Shown piece by piece: positions 8,335 to 17,878 of a DNA stretch of 56,469 nucleotides (the stretch's first letter is position 1; each line of letters starts with the position of its first letter). Location: contig JAITDN010000002.1 in NCBI GenBank assembly GCA_031282525.1, forward strand, positions 1 to 56,469. The letters are read 5' to 3'. The notes under the pieces are model-generated. The model did no database searches and was not told the DNA's origin. It saw only the letters and a list, made by a program, of their open reading frames with translations. The DNA is from Candidatus Endomicrobiellum basalitermitum. Its GTDB lineage: Bacteria > Elusimicrobiota > Endomicrobiia > Endomicrobiales > Endomicrobiaceae. The position numbers and the translations under genes are program-made.

Positions 8335-11300
8335 CTATTTTGTATAACCATCAACATGTCGCAATTCAACAGAATGTTTAGATCCAATCGCTATTTCAAC
8401 ATCACTTATAAAACTATCCGAGCAGTCTGATAGATATTTAGTCTCAAGAGAAAAACTACCTCTTAACGCATCTTCTAAATCTATATAAACTCTTGTTTCG
8501 CCTTTATATTTCTCAAAAATTTTTTTCAGCTTCTCACATAAAGACTCATCATATTTCGAAGTTGGAAACATTATATGAATTTGTTTACATTCTATAGGAA
8601 ATTTTTCTTTTGCTTCATCTATCGTCATTATTTCTTCAACTAATAATTCAACCTGTCCCTGAAAGCCTGTTAATCTACCTTTTACCACAACAACATTGTT
8701 GGGCTTAAGATAGTCACCAAATTTTTTAAAACTTTTAGGGAAAAGTACAGCATCTACTGTACCATGCAAATCTTCTATCTTAAATCTTGCGTAAAGTTCT
8801 TTTTTAGTTTTTGAAATAAGTTTCTTTATAACCACTATCATACCCGAAACGCAAACTTTTAAATCAGTATCTTCTTTAAGTAACGTAAGCTTATCAAGCC
8901 TAAAATTTGAGTAAGCGGCAAGATCTTCTTTTTTATCTATCAACGGATGACCAGAAAGATAAAAGCCCAAAACTTCTTTTTCAAATTCAAAAGCCTTAAA
9001 AGGCTCAAGTAATCGTGATTCTGATTCCCCTTTTTTCAACGAAGGCACGCTCATAGTAGCCTCATCAGTGATATCAAAAAGAAAACCCTGTACTGACTCC
9101 TTATCTTGTTTTGCCTTCGCAACTTCATCGATGGACGAGTCCATATTTTTAAGCAAAGCCGCCCTTATTGCAAATTTATTCGAACCAAAAGAATCAAAAA
9201 CTCCAGCTTTTACAAGACTTTCAATAGCCTTTTTGTTTATTGAGTTTAAATCTATTCTATGTAAAAAATCATTCCAATCCTTAAAGTTATTAATTTGCAC
9301 ACCATTAAATCTTGCCTGTTCTATAGAACTCGTGACACCTTCTCCTACATTTTTAACGGCAAGAAGGCCAAAACGTATGTTAGAATCTTCTATTTTAAAT
9401 TCACCATTGGAATATTGAACGTCAGGCGGCAATAACTTAATGCCAAAATTATTCATATCATCCAAATACATTACAAGTTTACTTTCCTCGTTGTCTTTCA
9501 CAACTGAACGACCAATTTCGCTGTTAAGCAAAGCCGTAAAATACTCTAAAGGATAGTTTGCCTTTAAATAAGCTGTTCTGTAAGAAATTGAAGCATAGGC
9601 AGCAGAGTGGGACTTATTAAAACCATAACCGGCAAAAGCTACAATATTATTAAATATTTTCTCTGCAGTTTTTTTGTTAACGTCTTTTTTATTCGCACCA
9701 CTTATAAATTTTTCTCTTTCTTTTTCAATAACCTCGGGAATTTTTTTACTCATAGCTTTACGCAAATTATCAGCCTCTCCCGGGGTAAAACCAGCAAGTA
9801 TTTCAGACATTTTCATTACTTGTTCTTGATATAAAATTATGCCATAAGTATCTTTTAATATAGATTCTTGCAAAGGATGATCAAAAGCAATTTTTGTCTT
9901 GCCATGTTTACGGTTTACAAAATCATCTAACATTCCGGATCCCATAGGTCCTGGTCGGTACAAGGCAATTAAGGCTATTATATCCCCCATCTCGCTCGGT
10001 TTAAGTTTTCTTATTAAATCTCTCATTCCCCTACTTTCAAGTTGAAACACGCCCATAGTCTTAGCTTCAGATAGAAGTTCATAAGTTTTTCCATCATTTA
10101 ATGAAATACAATCTAAATTAAAGTTAGGATTCTTCTCTTTTATATATTTAATACACTCATCAATAACAGTAAGCGTTCTTAAGCCTAAAAAGTCAACTTT
10201 TAAAAGTCCAAGTTGTGGCAACACGACACCATCATATTGGGTTGTAACTATATCTTTTGAGCCTTTTGCAAGTGGCGAATAATTTGTAATTTCTTCATTG
10301 GCTATGACCATACCTGCGGCATGCACTCCGGTATGTCTCTTTAAACCTTCGAGTTTTCGCGAAGCAGTAATAAGTTTTTCAATTTTTTCATCACTTTTAA
10401 CAAGATTTGACAATTCTTCAGAGTTCTTCAATGCTTCAGCAATACTTACATTTTGTGGAATAAGTTTTGCAATGCTGTTAGATTCCTTAGGCGTAAAACC
10501 CATAACCCTCGCTACATCTTTTATAACAAGCCTGGATTGCATTGAACCGAATGTTATAATTTGAACACATCTTTCTTCACCGTACTTTTGGCGTACATAA
10601 TTTATGATTTCATCACGTCCAGAATCAGCAAAATCTATATCTAAATCAGGCATAGAATGCCTGTCTGGATTTAAAAATCTTTCAAACAGCAAACCATATT
10701 TTAAGGGACAAATATCTGTGATTCCCAAAGTATAGGCAACCATAGCGCCCGCACCAGAACCTCTTCCAGGCCCCACTGAAATACCATGATCTTTCGCATA
10801 TTTTATAAAGTCTGAAACTATTAAAAAATAAGAGGCAAATCCCATTTTGTTAATAATAGAAAGCTCATGTTTTAGTCGGTCTTCCTGCTCTCGTCCGACT
10901 CTACTGCCATATCTCAACGCAATTCCTTTACGACAAAGTGTTTCTAGATATTCAGAATCTGATTTATATCCTTCCGGCACTGGGAATAACGGCAGAAGAA
11001 GCTTATCCATAGCAATTTCAACATTGGTTTTCTCGGCAATTTCTAAAGTATTCTTTATAGCTTCAGGCACATAAGAAAATGTTTTTTGCATATCCTCCGC
11101 ACTACGGTAATAAAAAAGGTCTGAACCAAAATGCAATCTCTTAGAATCATCTAGTATTTTACCTGTCCCAATACAAAGCAAAATATCGTGAATCTGATAA
11201 TCTTCTTTTCTCAGAAAATGGCAATCGTTAGTTGCAACGAGCTGAATTGAGGTCCTCTTTGATAATTTAATCAAATCCGGTATTACCTTGTGCTGATCCT

Positions 11301-11877
11301 CAAGCCCATTATCCATAATTTCTATATAAAAATTATCCTTACCAAAAATGCCGCAATATTCTATTGCGGCATTTTGCGCTTTTTCAAAACTCCCTTTAAA
11401 TAAATAAGACGCAACTTCACCTGCAAGACAACCCGAAAGAGCAATTAAACCCGAACTGTATCTCTTTAAAATTTCCTTATCAACACGCGGTTTATAGTAA
11501 AAACCCTCAGTAAAGCCTACGCTCACAATTCGCATAAGATTTTGATAACCTTTAAAATCCTTGGCAATCAAAGTTAGATGATTATAGTTCTCGTAGTTTT
11601 TATTCCTAGTATTGCTTCTATCAAATCGTGATTTTGGGGCGACGTATACTTCACAACCTATTATAGGCTTTATACCGCTCTTCTTTGCAGATTGATAAAA
11701 TTCAATAGCTCCATACATATTGCCGTGGTCAGTAATAGCGAGAGCAGGCATTTTATATTCTTTAGCTATCAAATCAAAAAGCTCACTCGGATTACCATTA
11801 TCATCTGTAACTCTACACGCACCATCAAGAAGAGAATATTCAGTGTGATTATGCAAATGTACAAATTCTGCAGCCAT
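8335..11877 (-). CDS. dnaE: DNA polymerase III alpha subunit
   Basis: This is the replicative polymerase, 1180 residues, normal for DnaE1. The N-terminal PHP domain begins FVHLHNHTEYSLLDG. The polymerase palm carries PDLDIDFADSGRDEII with the catalytic aspartates, and GPGRGSGAGAMVAY precedes it. A helix-hairpin-helix region and an OB-fold (VSGMIVVIKKLISKTKKELY, about residues 1010-1080) follow. AGGAT precedes the ATG. It is encoded so that the leftward replication fork from the origin at 19 kb transcribes it co-directionally. It is followed by serS. Confidence 0.98.
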   Translation of the reverse strand: MAAEFVHLHNHTEYSLLDGACRVTDDNGNPSELFDLIAKEYKMPALAITDHGNMYGAIEFYQSAKKSGIKPIIGCEVYVAPKSRFDRSNTRNKNYENYNHLTLIAKDFKGYQNLMRIVSVGFTEGFYYKPRVDKEILKRYSSGLIALSGCLAGEVASYLFKGSFEKAQNAAIEYCGIFGKDNFYIEIMDNGLEDQHKVIPDLIKLSKRTSIQLVATNDCHFLRKEDYQIHDILLCIGTGKILDDSKRLHFGSDLFYYRSAEDMQKTFSYVPEAIKNTLEIAEKTNVEIAMDKLLLPLFPVPEGYKSDSEYLETLCRKGIALRYGSRVGREQEDRLKHELSIINKMGFASYFLIVSDFIKYAKDHGISVGPGRGSGAGAMVAYTLGITDICPLKYGLLFERFLNPDRHSMPDLDIDFADSGRDEIINYVRQKYGEERCVQIITFGSMQSRLVIKDVARVMGFTPKESNSIAKLIPQNVSIAEALKNSEELSNLVKSDEKIEKLITASRKLEGLKRHTGVHAAGMVIANEEITNYSPLAKGSKDIVTTQYDGVVLPQLGLLKVDFLGLRTLTVIDECIKYIKEKNPNFNLDCISLNDGKTYELLSEAKTMGVFQLESRGMRDLIRKLKPSEMGDIIALIALYRPGPMGSGMLDDFVNRKHGKTKIAFDHPLQESILKDTYGIILYQEQVMKMSEILAGFTPGEADNLRKAMSKKIPEVIEKEREKFISGANKKDVNKKTAEKIFNNIVAFAGYGFNKSHSAAYASISYRTAYLKANYPLEYFTALLNSEIGRSVVKDNEESKLVMYLDDMNNFGIKLLPPDVQYSNGEFKIEDSNIRFGLLAVKNVGEGVTSSIEQARFNGVQINNFKDWNDFLHRIDLNSINKKAIESLVKAGVFDSFGSNKFAIRAALLKNMDSSIDEVAKAKQDKESVQGFLFDITDEATMSVPSLKKGESESRLLEPFKAFEFEKEVLGFYLSGHPLIDKKEDLAAYSNFRLDKLTLLKEDTDLKVCVSGMIVVIKKLISKTKKELYARFKIEDLHGTVDAVLFPKSFKKFGDYLKPNNVVVVKGRLTGFQGQVELLVEEIMTIDEAKEKFPIECKQIHIMFPTSKYDESLCEKLKKIFEKYKGETRVYIDLEDALRGSFSLETKYLSDCSDSFISDVEIAIGSKHSVELRHVDGYTK

Positions 11878-12732
11878 AAAAAAATATCCTGATTTTTTAA
11901 CACCTATCCTAAACTAGTATAACAACTACACTAATCTGAAGTTATAAAAAAACTAATTCTTTTGAAAAATAGTATCTACTATTTTTTTATCTAATATCCA
12001 TACTAAAAAAATCTTAACATGTTCCCAATACCTATTATCTTCATTTTAAAACTTATACCCAAACTCAACAAACTTAATTTCCCTTCTTTCATTTTACTAA
12101 GTCTATCACTTTAATATTTCTTCAACTTCATCCTTCTAGTGTAACAAGCTTCTTCCATTAACTATACTTACTTTAGACTTGTGCTTTTTTGCCTTTTTAC
12201 TACATATCAAAAAACCCAAAGCAAAAAAATAAATGGTATTTTTTTACAACTTTAAATCATCATTTTGAGTATATCTACTTCTAAATTCTTTTTTCTCACC
12301 ATCCATTCTATGAGTAAATATCAAAGACATAACATACAAACATATTCCTTGTTATTCATACCGCTTTCACAGGATAAACTTAAAAATAACTGTAGCTATT
12401 TTTAATTATACTTTTTTACCATATTTTTTACTATAAAAATTAAACATAAGTATGGATAAATCTCTTCCCATAATTGCAAAAAACTATAACCTTCTAATTT
12501 TTATTTATTATTACTATTTTACCTACCTAATTCTACTCATTTATTTACTACTTACATTTTATAGTAAGTAATATACGCAATTTTAGATGATTGATGGAAC
12601 ATAGTAAAAATATGAAGAGAACTAATTAACTGAATAATGATTCGGAAAAATAAAGCTTTATTTTCTTTAGTTAAAGTCTTTTTTAATCACTATATTTTGA
12701 TTTACCTCATCAACATTTGATAAAATGAGTTT
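11878..12732. other. Long AT-rich intergenic region
   Basis: This 855-bp stretch between the divergent dnaE and DUF116 genes holds no intact gene. On the minus strand a 28-codon frame at 12244-12330 reads MSLIFTHRMDGEKKEFRSRY and continues TQNDDLKL; scraps further left include KKHKSKVSIVNGRSLL and KDEVEEILK. These look like remnants of one decayed minus-strand gene. No repeat or structural RNA was recognised. Confidence 0.4.
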
Positions 12733-13209
12733 ATGAAATTATGCAAGTTCTCTCAAAAAAGTAAAGAATATACATATAAAACTTTTACGGATAAGCAAAA
12801 CAAGCTTCATGGGAAAAAGTTTGCCTCAATTCCCTTTAATAAACGACTTGTTTTTGTCCCTCATTGCATGAGAAATACAACAATTTGCACTGCTAAGGAA
12901 AAAGATAGTTATTATATTTGTTCGGAATGCTCTGGATGCAAAATAAACAAAATAAGTAAACTCGTAAAAAAACTAAATTACCAGACACTTTATATTCTAA
13001 AAGGCGGCAGGACAATTGAAAAGATAATAAAAGAGCAAAAACCAAAAGCGATTATAGGCATCGCTTGTTTTTTTGAAGGCTATCAAGCACTGAAAATATT
13101 AAAAGATGAAGATGTGGCAGTTCAGTTCGTCCCGCTTAAAAAAGACGGATGCGCCAATACGGATATAGATATAGATGAAGCAGAAAAGGTATTTAGATAC
13201 GAAAATTAG
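12733..13209 (+). CDS. DUF116 family protein
   Basis: The 158-residue protein shows the DUF116 pattern: LVFVPHCMRNTTICTA, then a Cys cluster ICSECSGCKI (about residues 66-76), YILKGG, IIGIACFFEGYQAL and VPLKKDGCANTDID. The conserved cysteines suggest metal or Fe-S binding. The biochemical role of DUF116 is not established; in other genomes members occur near lipoate or radical-SAM genes, but no such neighbours are present here. The ribosome-binding site is weak. It lies upstream of the DEAD-box helicase on the same strand with a 124-bp gap. Confidence 0.82.
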   Translation: MKLCKFSQKSKEYTYKTFTDKQNKLHGKKFASIPFNKRLVFVPHCMRNTTICTAKEKDSYYICSECSGCKINKISKLVKKLNYQTLYILKGGRTIEKIIKEQKPKAIIGIACFFEGYQALKILKDEDVAVQFVPLKKDGCANTDIDIDEAEKVFRYEN

Positions 13210-13333
13210 CAATGTCTATATCTCATTTTTGCTCTTTGCATTATAATCACTCTTGGAATTAAAAATAGATTTAAAGAAAATTTAAAACAATCGAAATAAT
13301 ATCTTACTAAAAAAGAGAAAAGTACATAAAAGA

Positions 13334-14965
13334 ATGAAAACACTAAAATTTAGCGAATTGAATTTATCAAATGAAATACTAAAAGCAGTTAAGGATTTGG
13401 GCTTTGAGGAAGCTACACCTATTCAAAGTCTATCAATACCTAAAATGATGACTGGAGCAGATATTGTAGGGCAAGCTCAAACCGGTACAGGAAAAACGGC
13501 GGCGTTTGGAATCCCCATCTTAGAGAAAGTCAACTCAAAGAACAGAAACGTTCAGTCAATAATCTTATGCCCAACCAGAGAACTCGCAATACAGGTTGCG
13601 GAGGAATTAAAGCTTTTTTCAAAATACAAAAGGGGCATTGACATAGTACCAATTTACGGTGGACAACCTATTCAAAGACAAATGGTTGCTCTTTCAAAAG
13701 GAGCACAAATTGTCATAGGAACACCGGGTAGGATTATGGATCATTTAGAACGCAAGACTCTAAAACTTGACACAACTTCAACAGTTGTTTTAGATGAGGC
13801 AGATGAAATGCTAGATATGGGTTTTAGAGAAGACATAGAGTTAATTCTAAAATCTATGCCTGAAAAAAGACAAACTGTTTTCTTTTCGGCCACAATGCCA
13901 AAAGAATTTTTATTTCTTACAAAAAAATATCAACAATATCCTGAAATTATAAAAGTCGTAAGTGAAAAACTAACCGTCCCCTCAATTGAACAATACTATT
14001 TTGACATAAGAGAACATCAAAAACTTGAAGCTCTCGCAAGATGTCTTGACATGTATAGTCCAAAACTTTCACTTGTTTTTTGCAACACAAAAAAAAGAGT
14101 TGATGAGGTCGCGACAGCCCTTCAAGTAAGAGGTTATTGCGCCGACGCAATTCATGGTGATATGAACCAGTCTCAGAGAGATAGAGTTATGGCAAAATTT
14201 AGAAACGGTTCAGTAGAAATCCTCATAGCCACTGATGTTGCAGCGAGAGGAATAGATGTTGAAAACATAGATATGGTTTTCAATTTTGATATTCCCAAAG
14301 ACGATGAAAATTACGTACACAGAATTGGGAGAACAGGTAGAGCTGGGAAAGCAGGTAAAGCATACAACTTTGTCGCTGGGAAAGATATTTATAAACTCAG
14401 AGACATCCAAAGATACACAAAAGCAATTATAAAAAGAAAAAATGTTCCGTCACTCGCTGATGTTGAAAACACAAAAACAACGATCATGTTAGACAAAATA
14501 AGAGAAGTCTTAAAAGGAAAAGATTTAGAAAAATATGCAAGAATGACCGAATCTTTGATTTCAGATGAGGTTACTTCTTTAGATGTTGCAGCAGCACTTT
14601 TAAAAATGACATTCGTCGCAGAAAAAAAAGAACAAAAATCTGATATTTTTGCAAAAGAAAACGAAATGATAAGACTCTTTATTAATCTAGGTAAAAAAGA
14701 TAATGTAAAAGCAGGAGATTTAGTAGGCGCTATCACAAGCGAGGCCAGATTAGATGACAAATTAATTAGAAACATTAAAATTTTAGATGCGTTTTCGTTT
14801 ATAGAAGTTCCGCAAGAATACGTTGACAAGATAGTTAACACTCTACAGTCAAGCAACATCAAGGGGAAAAAGGTTTTTATAGGTCCTGCAAAAAGAAAAT
14901 CTTTTGATAAAGAAAAAACTCCGAATTTTAAATATTATCCCAAAAATAAAAATACAAAATATTAG
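13334..14965 (+). CDS. deaD: DEAD-box ATP-dependent RNA helicase (DeaD/CshA type)
   Basis: This helicase unwinds RNA duplexes in ribosome assembly and mRNA decay. The 543-residue protein has all core motifs: Q motif ATPIQ, AQTGTGKT (48-55), PTRELA, TPGR, DEAD (154-157), SAT, and HRIGRTGRAG (about 329-338). The C-terminal part (about 440-530) resembles the DbpA/DeaD RNA-binding domain (RLFINLGKKDNVKAGDLVGA), and a basic tail ends the protein. This fits the DeaD rather than RhlE class. The zinc-ribbon gene follows after 7 bp. Confidence 0.95.
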   Translation: MKTLKFSELNLSNEILKAVKDLGFEEATPIQSLSIPKMMTGADIVGQAQTGTGKTAAFGIPILEKVNSKNRNVQSIILCPTRELAIQVAEELKLFSKYKRGIDIVPIYGGQPIQRQMVALSKGAQIVIGTPGRIMDHLERKTLKLDTTSTVVLDEADEMLDMGFREDIELILKSMPEKRQTVFFSATMPKEFLFLTKKYQQYPEIIKVVSEKLTVPSIEQYYFDIREHQKLEALARCLDMYSPKLSLVFCNTKKRVDEVATALQVRGYCADAIHGDMNQSQRDRVMAKFRNGSVEILIATDVAARGIDVENIDMVFNFDIPKDDENYVHRIGRTGRAGKAGKAYNFVAGKDIYKLRDIQRYTKAIIKRKNVPSLADVENTKTTIMLDKIREVLKGKDLEKYARMTESLISDEVTSLDVAAALLKMTFVAEKKEQKSDIFAKENEMIRLFINLGKKDNVKAGDLVGAITSEARLDDKLIRNIKILDAFSFIEVPQEYVDKIVNTLQSSNIKGKKVFIGPAKRKSFDKEKTPNFKYYPKNKNTKY

Positions 14966-14972
14966 AGGATAT

Positions 14973-15194
14973 ATGCCATTATTTGAATTTATATGTAAAA
15001 AATGCAACGAAAAATTTGAGTTGCTTGTTTTAAGTGAAGGAAAAATAGAATGTCCTAAGTGCAAGAGCAGTGAAGTTACAAAACAATTTTCAAGTTTTTC
15101 ATCATCGTCGTCTTTAAACTGTACTTCAACAGACTTTTGCCCATCAGTTGTTGGTAATAAACATAAATGCCCAAACGGATGTTGCCATCATTGA
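14973..15194 (+). CDS. FmdB-type zinc-ribbon protein
   Basis: This 73-residue protein begins MPLFEFICKKCNEKFELLV with a CxxC pair, followed by ECPKCKS, forming one zinc ribbon as in the FmdB/CxxC regulatory family. A Ser-rich linker and a second Cys-rich end (FCPSVVGNKHKCPNGCC) follow. The start at 14973 has GAGGAT directly upstream; the frame extends further back but overlaps the helicase gene. Its closeness to the helicase suggests co-transcription. The role of the family is unclear. Confidence 0.8.
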   Translation: MPLFEFICKKCNEKFELLVLSEGKIECPKCKSSEVTKQFSSFSSSSSLNCTSTDFCPSVVGNKHKCPNGCCHH

Positions 15195-15432
15195 GGTAAG
15201 TTTACAAGAGTAGTAGCTATGGTATGGCAAGATAAAGAAAAAAAGTAACCCATAAATATGAGAGTTTTGTCAATAGGAACACAAATATTTGAAAATTGTA
15301 TATATTAAGCAATTTACTAAAAAAATATACAAATAAAAAATCATAAAAAGTGCAAGAAATAGATAATAAAAACTAAACTTGTAAAATAAACTTACATGTT
15401 AACCCAATTACAGATATAAAAGACGTATTAAT

Positions 15433-16815
15433 ATGAATTACTTAAAAGAAGACACTATTTCTGCATTATCAACTGCAGCTGGAAAATCCGCTATTGCGGT
15501 TATACGTTTGTCCGGTAATGAATCATTTTGCATAATGAATAAGATACTTAAAACTCATTCCAAGCCAGATCAACAAGTTAAACACGGATATATAATAGAT
15601 GGGGCAGAAAAAAAAGACGAGGTTATATGTACTTTTTTTAAATCGCCATATACGTATACCGGCGAAGATTTAGTAGAAATTTCAGTACACGGAAACCCTG
15701 TAATAATAAACGAAGTTTTAAATCTAACATACAAAAACGGAGCTAGACCGGCAGAACCGGGTGAGTTTACTTATAGAGCATTTTTAAATGGGAAAATAGA
15801 TCTTACAGAAGCGGAAGCAGTGTGTGCTTTAATAGCAAGTAAGACGAAAACATCTGCGAAAGCCGCTTTAAATAACATATCTGGAAAACTTTCTTCAAAA
15901 GTAAAAAACATAAAAGATTCTTTAACAAATCTCATTGCCTTTATGGAAGTAAATCTAGATCATCCCGATGAAAATATTATGTTTTTGTCGCTCGATGAAA
16001 AACTTTCAAGGCTTGATTCTTATATAAAAGACGTGAAGTATCTTTTAAATTTTTATAAAACAAGCAAAATTTTACAGCACGGAATAAAAGCAGCCATTAT
16101 AGGGAAACCGAATACCGGAAAGTCCTCGTTATTAAATACAATTTTAGGCAAAAATAGAGCAATTGTCACAGACACTGCAGGAACCACAACAGATACAATT
16201 GAAGGAGTAATAGACTGCAACGGTATTCCCATCACACTTATAGATACCGCAGGCATAAGAATCAATACCAATAATTCAATAGAATTTTTAGGGCAGGAGA
16301 AAACTAAGGAAACAGTTTCAGAAGCCGATATATTAGTATGGCTGTTTGATTCTTCTTGTGAATTAGATGAGAACGATATCAAAATAGCAAATTTTCTGGA
16401 AAAATCTAACCCAGACACACCTATTGTAGTGATGCTAAATAAATCTGATCTCTATCCAAAATTATCTTTCGCTGATATATCAAAATCTCTAAAACTTACT
16501 TTTTTTGCCTTTTTATCACTATCTACAAAAACTGGAACAGGTATTGCAGAATTGTTAAAAGAATTTTATAAATTTTCAGGTGCTTTAGACTCCCCCAATG
16601 ACTATCTAATGATAAACTTTCGTCATTACAATCTCTTACGAAACGCCTTGGAGTTCTTAATAAAAACAAAACAGATATTATCTATGAAAAATGCTGATGA
16701 AATTGCTTGCTTTGAAGCTGTCAACGCTCAGATGGCTTTAAACAAAATTTTAGGAATAAATGCCACAGAGGATATTTTAGATACAATTTTCTCTACCTTT
16801 TGTATCGGCAAATAA
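15433..16815 (+). CDS. mnmE: tRNA modification GTPase MnmE
   Basis: MnmE, with MnmG, modifies the wobble uridine (cmnm5U) of several tRNAs. The 460-residue protein has the N-terminal folate-binding domain (EDTISALSTAAGKSAIAVIR), a central helical domain, the inserted G domain with G1 GKPNTGKS (about 224-231), DTAGTTTD, DTAGI and NKSD, and the invariant C-terminal CIGK. Length and all catalytic motifs are normal. mnmG is not adjacent. Confidence 0.97.
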   Translation: MNYLKEDTISALSTAAGKSAIAVIRLSGNESFCIMNKILKTHSKPDQQVKHGYIIDGAEKKDEVICTFFKSPYTYTGEDLVEISVHGNPVIINEVLNLTYKNGARPAEPGEFTYRAFLNGKIDLTEAEAVCALIASKTKTSAKAALNNISGKLSSKVKNIKDSLTNLIAFMEVNLDHPDENIMFLSLDEKLSRLDSYIKDVKYLLNFYKTSKILQHGIKAAIIGKPNTGKSSLLNTILGKNRAIVTDTAGTTTDTIEGVIDCNGIPITLIDTAGIRINTNNSIEFLGQEKTKETVSEADILVWLFDSSCELDENDIKIANFLEKSNPDTPIVVMLNKSDLYPKLSFADISKSLKLTFFAFLSLSTKTGTGIAELLKEFYKFSGALDSPNDYLMINFRHYNLLRNALEFLIKTKQILSMKNADEIACFEAVNAQMALNKILGINATEDILDTIFSTFCIGK

Positions 16816-16996
16816 TAATCCCCCAAAAATAATCTTCAACAAAACACTCAATAAATAAAGCACACATAAATAGAAAACTAACTATACACACTTGTATTAT
16901 CAAAGCAATATGACATATATCACATTGACGTTAATATATGAAGTCACGATCCTAAGCACGCCATTTTACAAAAATTAATTTAACAGGGAAGCACAA

Positions 16997-17782
16997 ATGC
17001 CACAAAAGTATGGACAGAACTTTTTAACTGATAAAAATATCGCAAATAATATAGTTAATGCCGCAAATCTAACAAAGCAAGACGAGGTCTTAGAAATTGG
17101 ACCTGGTAAAGGCATTTTAACAAAAATTATACTATCTCAATCAAAATATCTTACTGCAGTTGAAATAGACAATAAATTATTCCACAAACTAAATAACTAT
17201 ATAACACTAAATAACATCAAAAACATTAAAGTAATAAACGGAAATTTTCTTAAATACAATGTTCCAACTACTAAACTCAAGATTATTTCAAATCTCCCTT
17301 ACAATATAGGTACAGCTATAATTCAAAAAATTCTGCCTTTAGAAAATTGGAGTTGTGCCATTTTGATGCTTCAAAGAGAAGTAGCAAGACGACTTAGCGC
17401 TCATACAGAAACCAAAAGCTATGGTTACATTTCAATATTCACCTCATATTATGCCGAATGTAAAATCTTATTTGATGTTTCTCCAAAATGTTTTAATCCT
17501 CAACCTAAAGTCGTTTCATCCGTTATAAAACTTATAAATAAAAATCAAAAACAGCCTGAAGCAATATTTTTTGAGTTTATTAAGCATTTTTTTAGCATGC
17601 GCAGAAAAACAATCTTAAACTGCCTAGCATCATTCAAACATTTAGAATTAGAAAAGAATAGTGCATTACAAATTATAAACGCTTGTAATTTAAATCCATT
17701 ATTAAGGCCAGATAAACTTTCCACTTTAGATTTTTTTCGCTTGACAAACGAAATGAAAAAACGTATAATTTATCGTCTATAA
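16997..17782 (+). CDS. rsmA: 16S rRNA (A1518/A1519-N6,N6) dimethyltransferase
   Basis: RsmA (KsgA) dimethylates two adjacent adenines near the 3' end of 16S rRNA. The 261-residue protein begins KYGQNFLTD, has the SAM-binding loop EIGPGKGILT and the catalytic NLPYN (about 99-103), and ends with a short helical domain. AGGGAAG precedes the ATG. The promoter for dnaA lies within its last 45 bases, so replication-gene expression does not depend only on read-through from here. Confidence 0.96.
   Translation: MPQKYGQNFLTDKNIANNIVNAANLTKQDEVLEIGPGKGILTKIILSQSKYLTAVEIDNKLFHKLNNYITLNNIKNIKVINGNFLKYNVPTTKLKIISNLPYNIGTAIIQKILPLENWSCAILMLQREVARRLSAHTETKSYGYISIFTSYYAECKILFDVSPKCFNPQPKVVSSVIKLINKNQKQPEAIFFEFIKHFFSMRRKTILNCLASFKHLELEKNSALQIINACNLNPLLRPDKLSTLDFFRLTNEMKKRIIYRL
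17741..17769 (+). promoter_or_regulatory. Consensus sigma-70 promoter for dnaA
   Basis: TTGACA (17741-17746) and TATAAT (17764-17769) are both perfect and separated by exactly 17 bp. The promoter lies inside the 3' end of rsmA and about 110 bp upstream of the dnaA start. The DnaA-box palindrome at 17847-17866 lies between promoter and gene, placed for autoregulation. Confidence 0.8.
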
Positions 17783-17846
17783 AAGTTAATTTGGGGGAAA
17801 CAAAATGTGTAAAAAAAAGACAAATTTCCAACTCTTGTTTATTAAC

Positions 17847-17866
17847 TTATCAACAATTGTTGATAA
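17847..17866. promoter_or_regulatory. Palindromic pair of DnaA-box-like sites upstream of dnaA
   Basis: TTATCAACAATTGTTGATAA is a perfect 20-bp palindrome formed by two inverted TTATCAACA boxes two bases apart. TTATCAACA differs from the classical TTATCCACA at one position. The site is 12 bp before the dnaA start codon, between its promoter and its ribosome-binding site. Confidence 0.8.
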
Positions 17867-17878
17867 CATGGAGATAAT

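Noticed and set aside
16053-16418. Long minus-strand frame opposite mnmE
   Set aside because: It is a shadow of the intact mnmE gene with no start signals; similar antisense frames opposite folD, deaD, dnaA and lysC were dropped for the same reason.
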